A DNA stretch of 64,000 nt from the NCBI RefSeq assembly GCF_012972675.1, contig NZ_JABCRE010000002.1:299001-363000 (forward strand), written 5' to 3'. This document shows, piece by piece, positions 55,973 through 64,000 of this stretch. The DNA comes from Pontixanthobacter rizhaonensis (GTDB lineage: Bacteria > Pseudomonadota > Alphaproteobacteria > Sphingomonadales > Sphingomonadaceae). Within the stretch, counting starts at the first letter, position 1. Every line of letters begins with the position of its first letter. A program made the translations under genes and the position numbers. The notes under the pieces were generated by a model. The model saw only the letters and a list, made by a program, of their open reading frames with translations. It did not search any database and was not told the DNA's origin.

Positions 55973-57145
55973 ATGGCCACCGCTTATATCGTAGATGCTG
56001 TTCGGACAGCCGGAGGCCGCCGTGGCGGCAGGTTGGCCGGGATACACCCTGTTGATCTGGCCGCGGCATCGCTTGATGCTTTGATGGAGCGGACGGGTGT
56101 TGATCCTGCCGCGATTGATGATGTCGTGATGGGCTGCGTTAGCCAAGCTGGCCAGCAGGCAGGGCAAGTAGGCCGTAACGCAGTGCTGGCCTCCAAACAT
56201 CTGCCGCAATCCACCCCTGCGGTGACGATTGATCGCCAATGCGGTTCATCCCAGCAAGCGATTCAGTTCGCTGCGCAAGCGGTTATGTCCGGCACGCAAG
56301 ATGCCGTGATTGCGGCGGGCATTGAAAGTATGTCGCGCGTGCCCATGGGCTCCACTGGCAGCTTCCATATGAAAGAAGGTCTGGGTCACTATAAATCACC
56401 GGGGCTCGAAGAGAAGTATCCCAACATCATGTTCTCCCAATTTATGGGCGCGGAAATGATCGTGAAAAAACATGGCTTTTCTAAAGATGATCTCGATCAA
56501 TTTGCATTGAACAGCCATCTGAAAGCCATTGCCGCCACGGAGGCAGGTGCTTTCAAAAACGAAATCGTTCCGATCACAATCGAAACACCGGAAGGCGAGG
56601 AGCAACATACAGTCGATGAAGGCATCCGGTTCGATGCCACGCTGGAGGGCATTAGCTCGGTCAAACTCATCCAAGAAGGCGGAGCGGTTACTGCGGCTAG
56701 CGCAAGCCAGATCTGCGATGGATCTAGCGGCGCGTTGGTGGTTTCTGAAGAGTTCTTGAAAGCTCACAATCTAACCCCGCTGGCGCGGATCCATAATCTG
56801 ACCGTGACGGCAGGTGATCCTGTTATCATGCTGGAAGAACCACTGTTTGCGACGGACAAGGCGCTTGAGCGTGCGGGCCTTAGCATCAACGATATTGATC
56901 TGTTTGAGGTGAATGAGGCTTTTGCTCCGGTACCACTGGCTTGGCTCAAGCACACCGGAGCTGACCCGGAAAAGCTCAACGTCAATGGCGGTGCGATTGC
57001 GCTGGGGCATCCGCTCGGCGCATCGGGCACGAAATTGATGGCCACTTTGCTGCATGCGTTAAAAGCGCAAGGCAAGAAATACGGTCTGCAAACGATGTGC
57101 GAAGGCGGCGGTGTCGCCAACGTCACGATCGTTGAATCACTTTAA
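55973..57145 (+). CDS. Acetyl-CoA C-acyltransferase (thiolase)
   Basis: 390 residues. The nucleophilic cysteine is C90 in DRQCGSSQQAIQFA. The second-site motifs NGGAIALGHPLGASG and the C-terminal CEGGGVANVTI are intact. Either degradative (beta-oxidation) or biosynthetic use is possible. The neighbouring SDR dehydrogenase and crotonase genes on the same strand suggest degradation of a fatty or branched acid. GGAGAGATACGT precedes the ATG. Confidence 0.93.
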   Translation: MATAYIVDAVRTAGGRRGGRLAGIHPVDLAAASLDALMERTGVDPAAIDDVVMGCVSQAGQQAGQVGRNAVLASKHLPQSTPAVTIDRQCGSSQQAIQFAAQAVMSGTQDAVIAAGIESMSRVPMGSTGSFHMKEGLGHYKSPGLEEKYPNIMFSQFMGAEMIVKKHGFSKDDLDQFALNSHLKAIAATEAGAFKNEIVPITIETPEGEEQHTVDEGIRFDATLEGISSVKLIQEGGAVTAASASQICDGSSGALVVSEEFLKAHNLTPLARIHNLTVTAGDPVIMLEEPLFATDKALERAGLSINDIDLFEVNEAFAPVPLAWLKHTGADPEKLNVNGGAIALGHPLGASGTKLMATLLHALKAQGKKYGLQTMCEGGGVANVTIVESL

Positions 57146-57194
57146 CCCCCTTATTAACTAGACGATTAGATTCAAATTCAGAGAGGAATTGTTC

Positions 57195-57980
57195 ATGGAA
57201 GTTGGCGCAAATACACCTGCAGTCGTTACCGGCGGCGCATCAGGTCTTGGTGAAGCAACCGCGCGGGCATTGGCTGCAAAAGGCGTGAAGGTCGCAATTT
57301 TTGACCTTCAGGAAGAAAAGGGCCTTAAGGTTGCTTCGGAAATTGGCGGTATCTTTTGCGAAGTAAATGTTACCGACGATGCATCCGTAGATGCCGGCTT
57401 TGCCAAAGCGCGTGAGGCGCATGGCCAAGAGCGTATTCTGGTCAATTGCGCAGGCACTGGCAACGCAATCAAAACGGCTAAGCGGGATCGCAACACTGGA
57501 GAGATTTCACACTTCCCCCTTGATGCGTTTAACTGGCTGATCCAGATCAACCTGGTTGGCACGTTCCGTTGTATCGCCAAATCTGCTGCGGGCATGATGG
57601 CGGTTGACCCGCTCAGCGAAGACGGTGATCGCGGCGCTATCGTCAACACTGCATCTGTTGCCGGTGAAGACGGTCAAATCGGCCAAGCTGCTTACTCCGC
57701 TTCCAAAGGCGGCGTTATCGGTATGACGCTGCCCATCGCCCGCGACCTGATGAACGAAGGTATCCGGGTCAACACAATCCTGCCCGGTATCTTTGAAACC
57801 CCGCTGATGGCTGCGGCACCGCCGCAAGTGAAAGAAGCGCTTGCAGCGTCTGTGCCGTTCCCGAAACGTTTGGGTAAGCCAGAAGAATATGCGCATCTCG
57901 CCCTGACTATGATCGAAAATGGCTACTTCAACGGCGAAGACGTTCGTTTGGATGGCTCGATCCGGATGGCACCACGCTAA
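57195..57980 (+). CDS. SDR-family dehydrogenase, 3-hydroxyacyl-CoA dehydrogenase type II-like
   Basis: 261 residues. Cofactor motif TGGASGLGEA (12-21), NCAGTG, catalytic Ser in IVNTASVAGEDG and the YSASK pair. Sequence features such as the FPLDAFNWLIQINLVGTFRC region and GIFETPLMAAAPPQV resemble the HSD17B10-type 3-hydroxyacyl-CoA dehydrogenases. It probably oxidises 3-hydroxyacyl-CoA upstream of the thiolase step. ATG 57195 has GAGAGGAATTG ahead of it. The gap to the thiolase gene is 49 bases. Confidence 0.88.
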   Translation: MEVGANTPAVVTGGASGLGEATARALAAKGVKVAIFDLQEEKGLKVASEIGGIFCEVNVTDDASVDAGFAKAREAHGQERILVNCAGTGNAIKTAKRDRNTGEISHFPLDAFNWLIQINLVGTFRCIAKSAAGMMAVDPLSEDGDRGAIVNTASVAGEDGQIGQAAYSASKGGVIGMTLPIARDLMNEGIRVNTILPGIFETPLMAAAPPQVKEALAASVPFPKRLGKPEEYAHLALTMIENGYFNGEDVRLDGSIRMAPR

Positions 57981-58008
57981 TTACACACTATCGAACTCGG
58001 AGCCGGCG

Positions 58009-59112
58009 ATGACAGTCGCTATCGATTGGAAAGTCGGCTTCGAGATCGAACTGATGGCCCCGCGGGGTTCGACGCGCCTCGCCTTGGCTCAGCGGGTATC
58101 AGACCGTATCCAAGGGTCTGTCAGTCGCTATTTCCAGCAAGATTCAGAACATAGCGCCGTACCGGGCAGGCCGGTATTTGAAAATCTTACACTGGCGTTC
58201 CGGGTTGACGATTCTGCTGGCAATTGGGCTGCCAGTTTTGTTGATGATCTGACATTGCAGGCCGATTGCGATCACGGCGCTGCGCCGCTGGATGGCTGGT
58301 ACCGCATTGTCGGTGATGATGGCCGCTTGCTTCGCTTGGCCGCCCGCCATTGCGATGCCGAAGAAGACCTTTCCAAAGTATTGGACCCATTTGCCGAACT
58401 GTTTGGCACGGCGCCATCAGCACATGAGGCGGGAATGATCCGGGTGGTGGACGGCCAAGATATGTCGCTCGCCATCGGGGCACCTTTGCCCGGCGAAAGA
58501 GAGCGGCCTTGCGAAATCGTAACCGCGCCGATCGCGCATAATCACGCCAAGCAGCTAACCGCCTTGCTCGATGATGCGAAATCTCTCGGCTTCATTGTTC
58601 CCGTCGAAGGCGCGACACATTTGCACTTTGATGCCGCCAAGCTGTGCAACACACATTTTATCAGCCGCTTCGTGCCGATCGTTTTGCGCCACGGACCCGC
58701 TCTCCGGCAATTGGTGGGGGTCAATCCGTCCTGCGTCAGAATAGGCGGTTGGCCGGATGCTGTATCTGCTCTGGTTGAAACACCCGAGTTTCTTGCGATG
58801 AGTTGGGAAGATGCGTGCGGCGCGCTCGCTATGACCAAGCTCACCAAATATTGCGATTTCAATCTGGTGAATATGGTCAAAGGATTTGCAGACAAGCACA
58901 CATTGGAAGTGCGCATTCTGCCCAGCCATATGGAGGCAGATGCCATTGTGATGGCCACCGCCTTGTTCGAAGGGCTGATCCGTTTCGCGCTTGGGGATGA
59001 CGATTATGCCCAGTTGCACAGCACCGCCCGGCTAATTGAGGCGATACCCCTGACCGGCACAGCGCGCGAATACTGGGTAAAGCGGTTGGCGCACTTGCCT
59101 GGCCCAGCCTGA
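58009..59112 (+). CDS. Putative amidoligase-family enzyme (glutamine-synthetase fold)
   Basis: 367 residues. The N-terminal VGFEIELMAPRG (9-20) carries the paired glutamates typical of COOH-NH2 amidoligases. THLHFDAAKL near 205-214 and LEVRILPSHMEAD near 308-320 match later family motifs. Amidoligases link a carboxylate to an amine with ATP, often on peptides or cell-wall precursors. The target here is unknown. The ATG at 58009 follows GGAGCCGGCG. It sits 28 bases after the SDR gene, so it may be read through from it, though the neighbours' chemistry seems unrelated. The next gene is a secreted duplicated-domain protein. Confidence 0.65.
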   Translation: MTVAIDWKVGFEIELMAPRGSTRLALAQRVSDRIQGSVSRYFQQDSEHSAVPGRPVFENLTLAFRVDDSAGNWAASFVDDLTLQADCDHGAAPLDGWYRIVGDDGRLLRLAARHCDAEEDLSKVLDPFAELFGTAPSAHEAGMIRVVDGQDMSLAIGAPLPGERERPCEIVTAPIAHNHAKQLTALLDDAKSLGFIVPVEGATHLHFDAAKLCNTHFISRFVPIVLRHGPALRQLVGVNPSCVRIGGWPDAVSALVETPEFLAMSWEDACGALAMTKLTKYCDFNLVNMVKGFADKHTLEVRILPSHMEADAIVMATALFEGLIRFALGDDDYAQLHSTARLIEAIPLTGTAREYWVKRLAHLPGPA

Positions 59113-59150
59113 TAGCTAGACTGAATTTCCGACACACGGGGGTGAACTTA

Positions 59151-59945
59151 ATGCGAATTCTGAAACATCGTAGGTCTTTTCGCTATGCTTTGGCACTGAT
59201 GGCCAGTGCATCGTTAGGCTGTATAGCCACCACAACACCGGTATCTGCACAGGACAGTGCCGCGATGTTCGAGAATTATGCGAATTCCAATTATACCTAT
59301 TGCGATGCCAAGCTGGTCGGCGCGTTTTATCAAAAGGGCGCGGATTACGGCAAAACGGTTATCGGTGCGAAGATAGCAAATGGCATTGAACAGAACCTGC
59401 CCCCAATTCTGAGCAGCAGCCGGATCGCGGGCAATCGCTGTGAGTGGATCGATATACCGCATTCTTACGCTGATGCAGAACAATTGGGCTCCTATTGGGG
59501 TATCGCAACCAGCAGCGCTAAAGCGAAGGCAGCCTCTTTTTACACCGAAGGCAAAGCAGGCGTCATCACAGGCATATTGGCGAGCCAGGGACAGAATACC
59601 GGTTGGGGCACGTCTGAAGATGCTGCCTTTGCTTCCTATGCCCGTTCAGGTTTTTCATATTGTGATGCCAAGCTGATCGGTGATTTGTGGGGCTGGGATC
59701 CGTATCGCGGCAAATTGGAAATCGGCAATAAGGTCAAGGCTGGCCTGATCGAGAACATCCCGGGAATGTTGGCGAGCTCACGAAATCAGGGCAATCAATG
59801 CGATTGGAGCGAACTGGGCTATTCCTATAACGACGCTGAAAAAATGGGTCGCGCTTGGAATATCAGTACCAATAACGCCAAGTCGGTTGCGGAACGCCTT
59901 TCGAATGAAGGACGGACAGAAGTGATAGCGGCAGCTCTAAGGTAA
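59151..59945 (+). CDS. Secreted protein with two tandem duplicated cysteine-containing domains
   Basis: 264 residues. A signal peptide (about 1-33) ends VSA-QDSA. Two copies of a domain of roughly 95 residues follow, offset by 120: YCDAKLVG (50-57) is repeated as YCDAKLIG (170-177), and IENIP-type, SSR-x-x-GN-x-C and SYxDAE segments recur in the same order. Each copy has a conserved cysteine pair (C51/C97 and C171/C217), probably one disulfide each. I recognise no family. ATG 59151 has GGGGGTGAAC ahead of it. It lies 38 bases after the amidoligase gene. Confidence 0.75.
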   Translation: MRILKHRRSFRYALALMASASLGCIATTTPVSAQDSAAMFENYANSNYTYCDAKLVGAFYQKGADYGKTVIGAKIANGIEQNLPPILSSSRIAGNRCEWIDIPHSYADAEQLGSYWGIATSSAKAKAASFYTEGKAGVITGILASQGQNTGWGTSEDAAFASYARSGFSYCDAKLIGDLWGWDPYRGKLEIGNKVKAGLIENIPGMLASSRNQGNQCDWSELGYSYNDAEKMGRAWNISTNNAKSVAERLSNEGRTEVIAAALR

Positions 59946-59958
59946 TAGGATACATCAC

Positions 59959-60843
59959 ATGACAGATAACGCATCAACCCCCAGCCAAATCCTGCTTGAA
60001 AAAGACGGGCCGATTGCAACAATTACACTCAACCGCCCGGAAAAAATGAACGCATATACGCGTCATATGATGGCGGAGATGATTGCTGCGTTGGATGAAA
60101 CTGATGCGGATGACGATATCCGTGCGGTGATCATTACCGGCGCGGGGGACCGTGCGTTTTGTGCCGGGGCTGACCTGACACCTGATGACGGTACCACGCC
60201 GTTTTCCAGCACAAAAAACGTCACGGATCTGTCTGACGAAATTGTGCGGGATGGCGGCGGGCGCCTGACATTGCGGATGTTCCAGAGCACCAAGCCGCTG
60301 ATCTCTGCCTGTAACGGGGTCGCGGTTGGCGTTGGCGCGACCATGCAATTGCCAATGGATTTCCGGCTTGCTTCAGACAATGCCCGCTATGGGTTCGTTT
60401 TTGCCAAGCGGGGGATTGTTCCAGAGGCGGCCTCCAGCTGGTTTCTGCCACGGTTGGTAGGGCCGCAACAAGCGCTTGAATGGTGCATGACAGGGCGGAT
60501 ATTTGATGCTGAAGAAGCGTTAAGCGGGGGCCTTATTCGGTCTATCCATCCGCAAGGCGAATTGATGGACGCGGCACGGGGGTTGGCTCTGGAAATTGCG
60601 GAGAATACATCTGCAATTTCGGTCGCCATGACGCGCGCGATGTTGTGGCGTTTGCCGTCAGAAAGCCACCCGATGATGGCGCACCGGGTCGATAGCCGGG
60701 CGATTTACACATTGTCGCGCGGCAAAGACACTGCTGAAGGTATCCAGAGTTTTCTGGAAAAACGGCCACCTCAGTTCCCCGGTAAAGTGTCGCAGGATAT
60801 GCCAGAATTTTACCCTTGGTGGGACGAGCCGGGATACGAATGA
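59959..60843 (+). CDS. Crotonase-family enoyl-CoA hydratase/isomerase
   Basis: 294 residues. ITLNRPEKMNAYT near 23-35, the oxyanion-hole sequence FCAGADLTPDD, and NGVAVGVGATMQLPMDFRLASDNARYGFVFAKRGIVPEAASSWFLPRLVG follow the crotonase pattern. Catalytic glutamate is expected near GIVPEAASS. It would hydrate or isomerise an enoyl-CoA, fitting the thiolase and SDR genes upstream. The start is ATG 59959, 14 bases after the secreted protein's stop. Confidence 0.9.
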   Translation: MTDNASTPSQILLEKDGPIATITLNRPEKMNAYTRHMMAEMIAALDETDADDDIRAVIITGAGDRAFCAGADLTPDDGTTPFSSTKNVTDLSDEIVRDGGGRLTLRMFQSTKPLISACNGVAVGVGATMQLPMDFRLASDNARYGFVFAKRGIVPEAASSWFLPRLVGPQQALEWCMTGRIFDAEEALSGGLIRSIHPQGELMDAARGLALEIAENTSAISVAMTRAMLWRLPSESHPMMAHRVDSRAIYTLSRGKDTAEGIQSFLEKRPPQFPGKVSQDMPEFYPWWDEPGYE

Positions 60844-60926
60844 TCTTGGGTTAGCGATCCGAACAAGGGGGGAAGCGCTGGCCAACCCCCTTGCCAAGCC
60901 ATCTGGTTGCATTAGAAACTGGTTCT

Positions 60927-61364
60927 ATGAGCGGAGACAACTTTCAGCTTGCAGATTTTCTGCCGTACCAATTGTCCGTCACATCAAACGCGGTCAGCAA
61001 CCGTATTGCCCGTGTTTATGAGGAAGCATTTGGCCTCAAAGTGACGGAATGGCGGGTGATGGCAATGCTTGGGGATGGCGGGCCGCTCACCCAGCGCGAT
61101 CTGACCTCCAAGACACAGATGGATAAGGTTGCGGTCAATCGCGCCTGCAAAGTGCTTGAAGGGCGGGGGCTGGTTCACCGGCTGCCCAATCAGAAAGATG
61201 GCCGGTCGCACCATTTGGAACTAACCAATGATGGCCGGATAATGCACGATCAAATCGTGCCGATGGTGCTTGCGGAGGAAGCCAAAGTGCTGGCTCCATT
61301 GGATAAAGACCAGCGCCGCATTTTTCGCGAATTGCTCAATCAGGTGCGGGCCCAAATAGACTGA
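60927..61364 (+). CDS. MarR-family transcriptional regulator
   Basis: 145 residues. A winged helix-turn-helix with LTQRDLTSKTQMDKVAVNRACKVLEGRGLV as recognition region and the wing RLPNQKDGRSHHLELT. It is probably a ligand-responsive repressor; the nearby acyl-CoA genes on the same strand are plausible targets, possibly sensing an acyl-CoA or aromatic acid (inference). ATG 60927 is chosen over an in-frame ATG 12 codons earlier. It converges on the tad genes, with a repeat-rich terminator between. Confidence 0.9.
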   Translation: MSGDNFQLADFLPYQLSVTSNAVSNRIARVYEEAFGLKVTEWRVMAMLGDGGPLTQRDLTSKTQMDKVAVNRACKVLEGRGLVHRLPNQKDGRSHHLELTNDGRIMHDQIVPMVLAEEAKVLAPLDKDQRRIFRELLNQVRAQID

Positions 61365-61386
61365 CGCCGGAATAGCGGCTGCAATA

Positions 61387-61456
61387 AACAATGGCCCTGA
61401 AACAATGGCCCTGAAACAATGGCCCTGCCACCAGATGGTGACAGGGCCATTGTTTT
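61387..61456. terminator. Bidirectional terminator with tandem-triplicated arm
   Basis: The 14-base unit AACAATGGCCCTGA occurs three times in tandem (61387-61400, 61401-61414, and 61415-61428 with one change). The inverse CAGGGCCATTGTTTT lies at 61442-61456. The third copy and the inverse form the closest terminator stem (loop about 14 bases). The first two copies can also pair with the inverse, giving alternative folds. It is placed between converging marR and tadC. Confidence 0.75.
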
Positions 61457-61484
61457 GAGCCGATCTATTGGTCGGGCTTCTCTG

Positions 61485-62492
61485 CTATTGCCCCGGTTTG
61501 GAGGCGAACGCATCGCTGATCGAACAGGCCGCAGGGCCAAGGATCACGATGAACAGCACTGGTAGAATAAACATAATCAGCGGAATGGTCATAATAGCAG
61601 GCAAGCGAGCCGCTTTTTCCTCAGCACGCATCATGCGCTCATTCCGGAATTCAGCAGACAGAACCCGCAATGCGGATGCCAATGGCGTACCGTAGCGTTC
61701 TGTTTGTACCATAGTGGTCACAACGCCTTGTACCGCTTCCAGATCAACCCGGTAGGCAAGATTATCAAATGCCATCTTCCGCTCGGTCAGGAATGACAAT
61801 TCAATCGCGGTGAGGGCGAATTCATCACCCAGTTCCGGATAGGCACGGCCCAATTCCTTAGCAACACGGTTGAAGGCTGCATCGACTGTCAAACCAGCTT
61901 CCGCACAAATCACCAACAGATCCAGCGCATCCGGCAGACCCTTGCGGATCGCGTCAGTACGTTTGCCAGCTTTGTTCTTCAGGAAGAATTCTGGCCCCTT
62001 ATACCCTGCGAACAATGTCGCAGCAAAGCCGCCCAGACGCTTCATATCACCCCAATCGGGGAAATAATCGATCACATAGATCACGGTAAAACCGATACCG
62101 CCAAGTACGATCGGCAAGATCAAACGGGCAAGAATGACCACAACGGCCATTTCCTTGTTGCGGTAACCCGCATGAGCGAGCTTTTGCTGGATGATCTCGA
62201 TCTGGCTCTGTTGCAGCACTTTCATGCCGGACAGAGCGTCTTTCATCTTTTCCGTCTGTTCGGTTTTCCGAACAAGGCTGGCGCGTTTCTTGGCTGTGCT
62301 GTGTGTAATGCCAGCTTTCAACTCGTCACGCCGGGAATTCAGCGCCTTTACGCGCTTCGCCATCGGATCTTTTACAGTGACGGCTGCGTAGATCGCAAGC
62401 ACCACCATAAAGGCAGCGACACCCGCGAGTAGCGTACCGGCAAGAACAACATCAACACCGAGAAGGGTTGGTCCAGGAGCTTGGCCTATCAT
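61485..62492 (-). CDS. tadC: Tad pilus assembly platform protein TadC
   Basis: 335 residues, type II secretion F (GspF) domain. An N-terminal hydrophobic segment (about 14-35), a basic cytoplasmic stretch (KRASLVRKTEQTEKMKDAL), and two or three C-terminal helices ending FVILGPAAC. The conserved DALDLLVICAEAGLTVDAAF is the family core. With TadB it forms the inner-membrane platform for the Flp/Tad pilus. It begins 18 bases after tadB. Confidence 0.9.
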   Translation of the reverse strand: MIGQAPGPTLLGVDVVLAGTLLAGVAAFMVVLAIYAAVTVKDPMAKRVKALNSRRDELKAGITHSTAKKRASLVRKTEQTEKMKDALSGMKVLQQSQIEIIQQKLAHAGYRNKEMAVVVILARLILPIVLGGIGFTVIYVIDYFPDWGDMKRLGGFAATLFAGYKGPEFFLKNKAGKRTDAIRKGLPDALDLLVICAEAGLTVDAAFNRVAKELGRAYPELGDEFALTAIELSFLTERKMAFDNLAYRVDLEAVQGVVTTMVQTERYGTPLASALRVLSAEFRNERMMRAEEKAARLPAIMTIPLIMFILPVLFIVILGPAACSISDAFASKPGQ

Positions 62493-62510
62493 ATCCTACA
62501 CATCCCTCGC

Positions 62511-63482
62511 TTAAATCTCGAAATTGACCATTTTGGCCATGATGAATGCGCCAATGGCCATCCACACGCCGCCGCCGAGGCCCGTCACAATCAAGCGTTC
62601 ATCGGTAAAGAACCCGCCAACATAGCCTGGGTTAATCCACCAAATCATGCCGAACACGATAAAGGGCAGGGAACCAACAATGTATGCGGAGGCCTTCGAT
62701 TCAGAGCTCATCGCTTTAATCTTGAGCTTCATCTGTGACCGTTTGCGCAGCACGTCGGACAGGTTGGACAGAGTTTCTGCCAAGTTACCGCCGGTTTCCC
62801 GTTGGATTGCCAGCGTGATACAGAAGAAGTTGAATTCCGGAATACCCAGCCTGTCGGCTGCATCTTGCAGGGATTCGTCCATCGACTTACCGATCCGGAT
62901 ACGTTCGGTAATGCCTTTAAATTCATCACCAACAGGGCCGGGCAGTTCTTGTGCCACAACGCTCAGTGTTTCGGTTACCGGCAAACCAGAGCGAAGTCCG
63001 CGCACCAGCAGTTCAATCGCATCAGGGAATTTCGCGTTGAAATCGTTAGTTCGTTTGTTGATCATGAAGCCGACGACCAAATGCGGCAAGCCAGCACCAA
63101 TGACCAATCCGACGCCTAACGACAGCAAAGCTGCACCGCTGCGCAGGTAAATCGCGATAGCAATTACCAGCGCGATACCGAATGTCGCGTAGAAATATTG
63201 CGAAACGGTCCAGCCTTTGCCGGTCCGGTCAAGGCGGATGGCCAAGGCTTCGATGCGAGAGGTTGAGCCCGCGACCTTATGCGCCTTGGGCTTCCGCGCG
63301 GCGATCGCTTTTTTCAGTTGCGATTCAACCTTGGTGTCGGTGCTTTCCGAGTGACGAAAGCGAACGGCGTCCAAACGCCGTTGGCCTTCTTTCACAGCGG
63401 ACGGTCCGGCAAGCAGCGAATAGCCGAGTACCATCAGGGCCATTAGCCCTCCGCCTACCAGCAGGAGCTGTATAATGCTCAT
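62511..63482 (-). CDS. tadB: Tad pilus assembly platform protein TadB
   Basis: 323 residues. An N-terminal helix (about 4-25), then a basic region, two central helices and the T2SF domain (DAIELLVRGLRSGLPVTETL, VAQELPGPVGDEF and AIQRETGGNLAETLSNLSDVL). C-terminal helices follow. It pairs with TadC in the platform of the Flp pilus. It is followed by tadC with an 18-base gap. The preceding gene on this strand is the end of cpaE/tadZ, 76 bases upstream; no ATPase gene lies between. Confidence 0.91.
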   Translation of the reverse strand: MSIIQLLLVGGGLMALMVLGYSLLAGPSAVKEGQRRLDAVRFRHSESTDTKVESQLKKAIAARKPKAHKVAGSTSRIEALAIRLDRTGKGWTVSQYFYATFGIALVIAIAIYLRSGAALLSLGVGLVIGAGLPHLVVGFMINKRTNDFNAKFPDAIELLVRGLRSGLPVTETLSVVAQELPGPVGDEFKGITERIRIGKSMDESLQDAADRLGIPEFNFFCITLAIQRETGGNLAETLSNLSDVLRKRSQMKLKIKAMSSESKASAYIVGSLPFIVFGMIWWINPGYVGGFFTDERLIVTGLGGGVWMAIGAFIMAKMVNFEI

Positions 63483-63558
63483 GCTATTGACCTGCCTTTC
63501 CTTCGTTCATTGCACCTCTGGATGAGTCCAAAGGCGGCGGGAGAGTGCGTAAAATGAA

Positions 63559-64000
63559 TTACGCGTCAGCTCCGGCGGGTTCGGATTTCTTCGATTTCTT
63601 CTTCGCAAGAAGCGATTTCAGATCAAAGCTGCCCAGCAGAGATTTCTTGGCTGGCTGTTGGCCTTCCAATTCCTCTTCACTGGCGCCCATCACGCGGTCG
63701 GCCAGCTGTTTGACCACTGCGGTCACTTTGCTGGACGGGTTGGCATGGACAAATGTCTGTCCCAGCTTCGCCGCATTGGTGGATGCCTTGATGTCGTAAG
63801 GGATGGTGAAGTCGATACTGCGTTCGATTGACGCCTCGAAATCAGCCTTGCTGATCTCTCCGGTGCCGCCCTGTACTTTGTTGGCGACCACAATCGGCAA
63901 TGCGTGCGCAGCGTTGGTTTTCAGCCAAGCCAGAATACGGATTGTATCGCGGGCTGATGCCAAGGTCATCTCTGTCGCCAGAACCACAACATTCACATCT
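63559..64000 (-). CDS. CpaE/TadZ-like pilus assembly ATPase, C-terminal part
   Basis: The frame enters from the right window edge, so the N-terminus is missing. What is visible is the end of a MinD/ParA-like domain (NVVVLATEMTLASARDTIRILAWL, then PIVVANKVQGGTGEISKADFEASIERSIDFTIPYD). A Lys-rich tail (KKSLLGSFDLKSLLAKKKSKKSE) ends the protein. CpaE/TadZ localises the Tad pilus machine to the pole. It is the first visible gene of the minus-strand tad unit. Confidence 0.85.
   Translation of the reverse strand, partial: DVNVVVLATEMTLASARDTIRILAWLKTNAAHALPIVVANKVQGGTGEISKADFEASIERSIDFTIPYDIKASTNAAKLGQTFVHANPSSKVTAVVKQLADRVMGASEEELEGQQPAKKSLLGSFDLKSLLAKKKSKKSEPAGADA

Overview
This window looks like a chromosomal segment of an alphaproteobacterium, most likely order Sphingomonadales (an Erythrobacteraceae- or Sphingomonadaceae-like genome). 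The clues are a ChpT-type histidine phosphotransferase, a STAS-MlaE fusion permease, TorF-type and TonB-dependent outer-membrane proteins, a tad pilus locus, an ATP12-type F1 chaperone, and an intergenic palindromic repeat whose minus-strand translation gives the NLFQGP-type peptide I associate with sphingomonad genomes. The assignment is inferred from gene content, not from a marker phylogeny. Coding density is high, many genes overlap by 1-4 bases, and convergent neighbours often have almost no gap. I see no tRNA, rRNA, CRISPR array, transposase or prophage.

Layout. 1-2195: the end of a JAMM metalloprotein gene, chpT, a zinc amidase, and the RNase P RNA directly behind it. 2290-7552: a secreted alkylsulfatase-like hydrolase, a water-type aquaporin, a Baeyer-Villiger-type flavin monooxygenase and a TspO-like membrane protein. 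7565-13284: ugd with an overlapping PPP-type phosphatase, a TorF-like porin, a SIMPL protein, gloA and nhaA. 13384-15881: a compact NfrB/NfrA-like glycosyltransferase plus barrel pair. 15968-20151: a TauE/SafE exporter with its TIGR02186-like partner, a solo HerA-like ATPase, and queE. 20379-26900: valS, then divergently the lipid-transport operon mlaE-mlaF-mlaD with an auxiliary lipoprotein.

26897-30788 (minus) is a six-gene unit with 1-4 base overlaps: crcB, an RluA-type pseudouridine synthase, a PaiB-like FMN protein, a HAD phosphatase, a small membrane protein and the ATP12 chaperone. 31009-36526 holds rpsU, a membrane-anchored FKBP, gatC, gatA, an AT-richer unknown membrane gene, gatB and trmL. 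36637-40078 is an envelope block: an OmpA-like protein, a 29-residue membrane microprotein, a membrane protein with two HhH-like repeats, and two overlapping secreted unknowns. 40169-45669 (minus) has a small unknown, a double-domain M16 peptidase and a penicillin-acylase-type Ntn hydrolase. clpB follows, divergently.

48553-55794 contains a secreted unknown, a TonB-dependent receptor with T-ending codon bias, and a convergent three-gene unit (two 2-oxoglutarate/Fe(II) oxygenases, one fused to TPRs, plus a methyltransferase). 55973-61364 carries acyl-CoA genes (thiolase, SDR dehydrogenase, crotonase, MarR regulator) around a putative amidoligase and a secreted cysteine-containing protein made of two duplicated domains. 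The window ends inside a tad pilus operon (cpaE/tadZ end, tadB, tadC, minus strand).

The least explained modules are the TonB receptor/2OG-oxygenase cluster, the minimal NfrB/NfrA-like pair, the OmpA/microprotein/HhH operon, the amidoligase with its duplicated-domain neighbour, and the unknown gene coupled between gatA and gatB.
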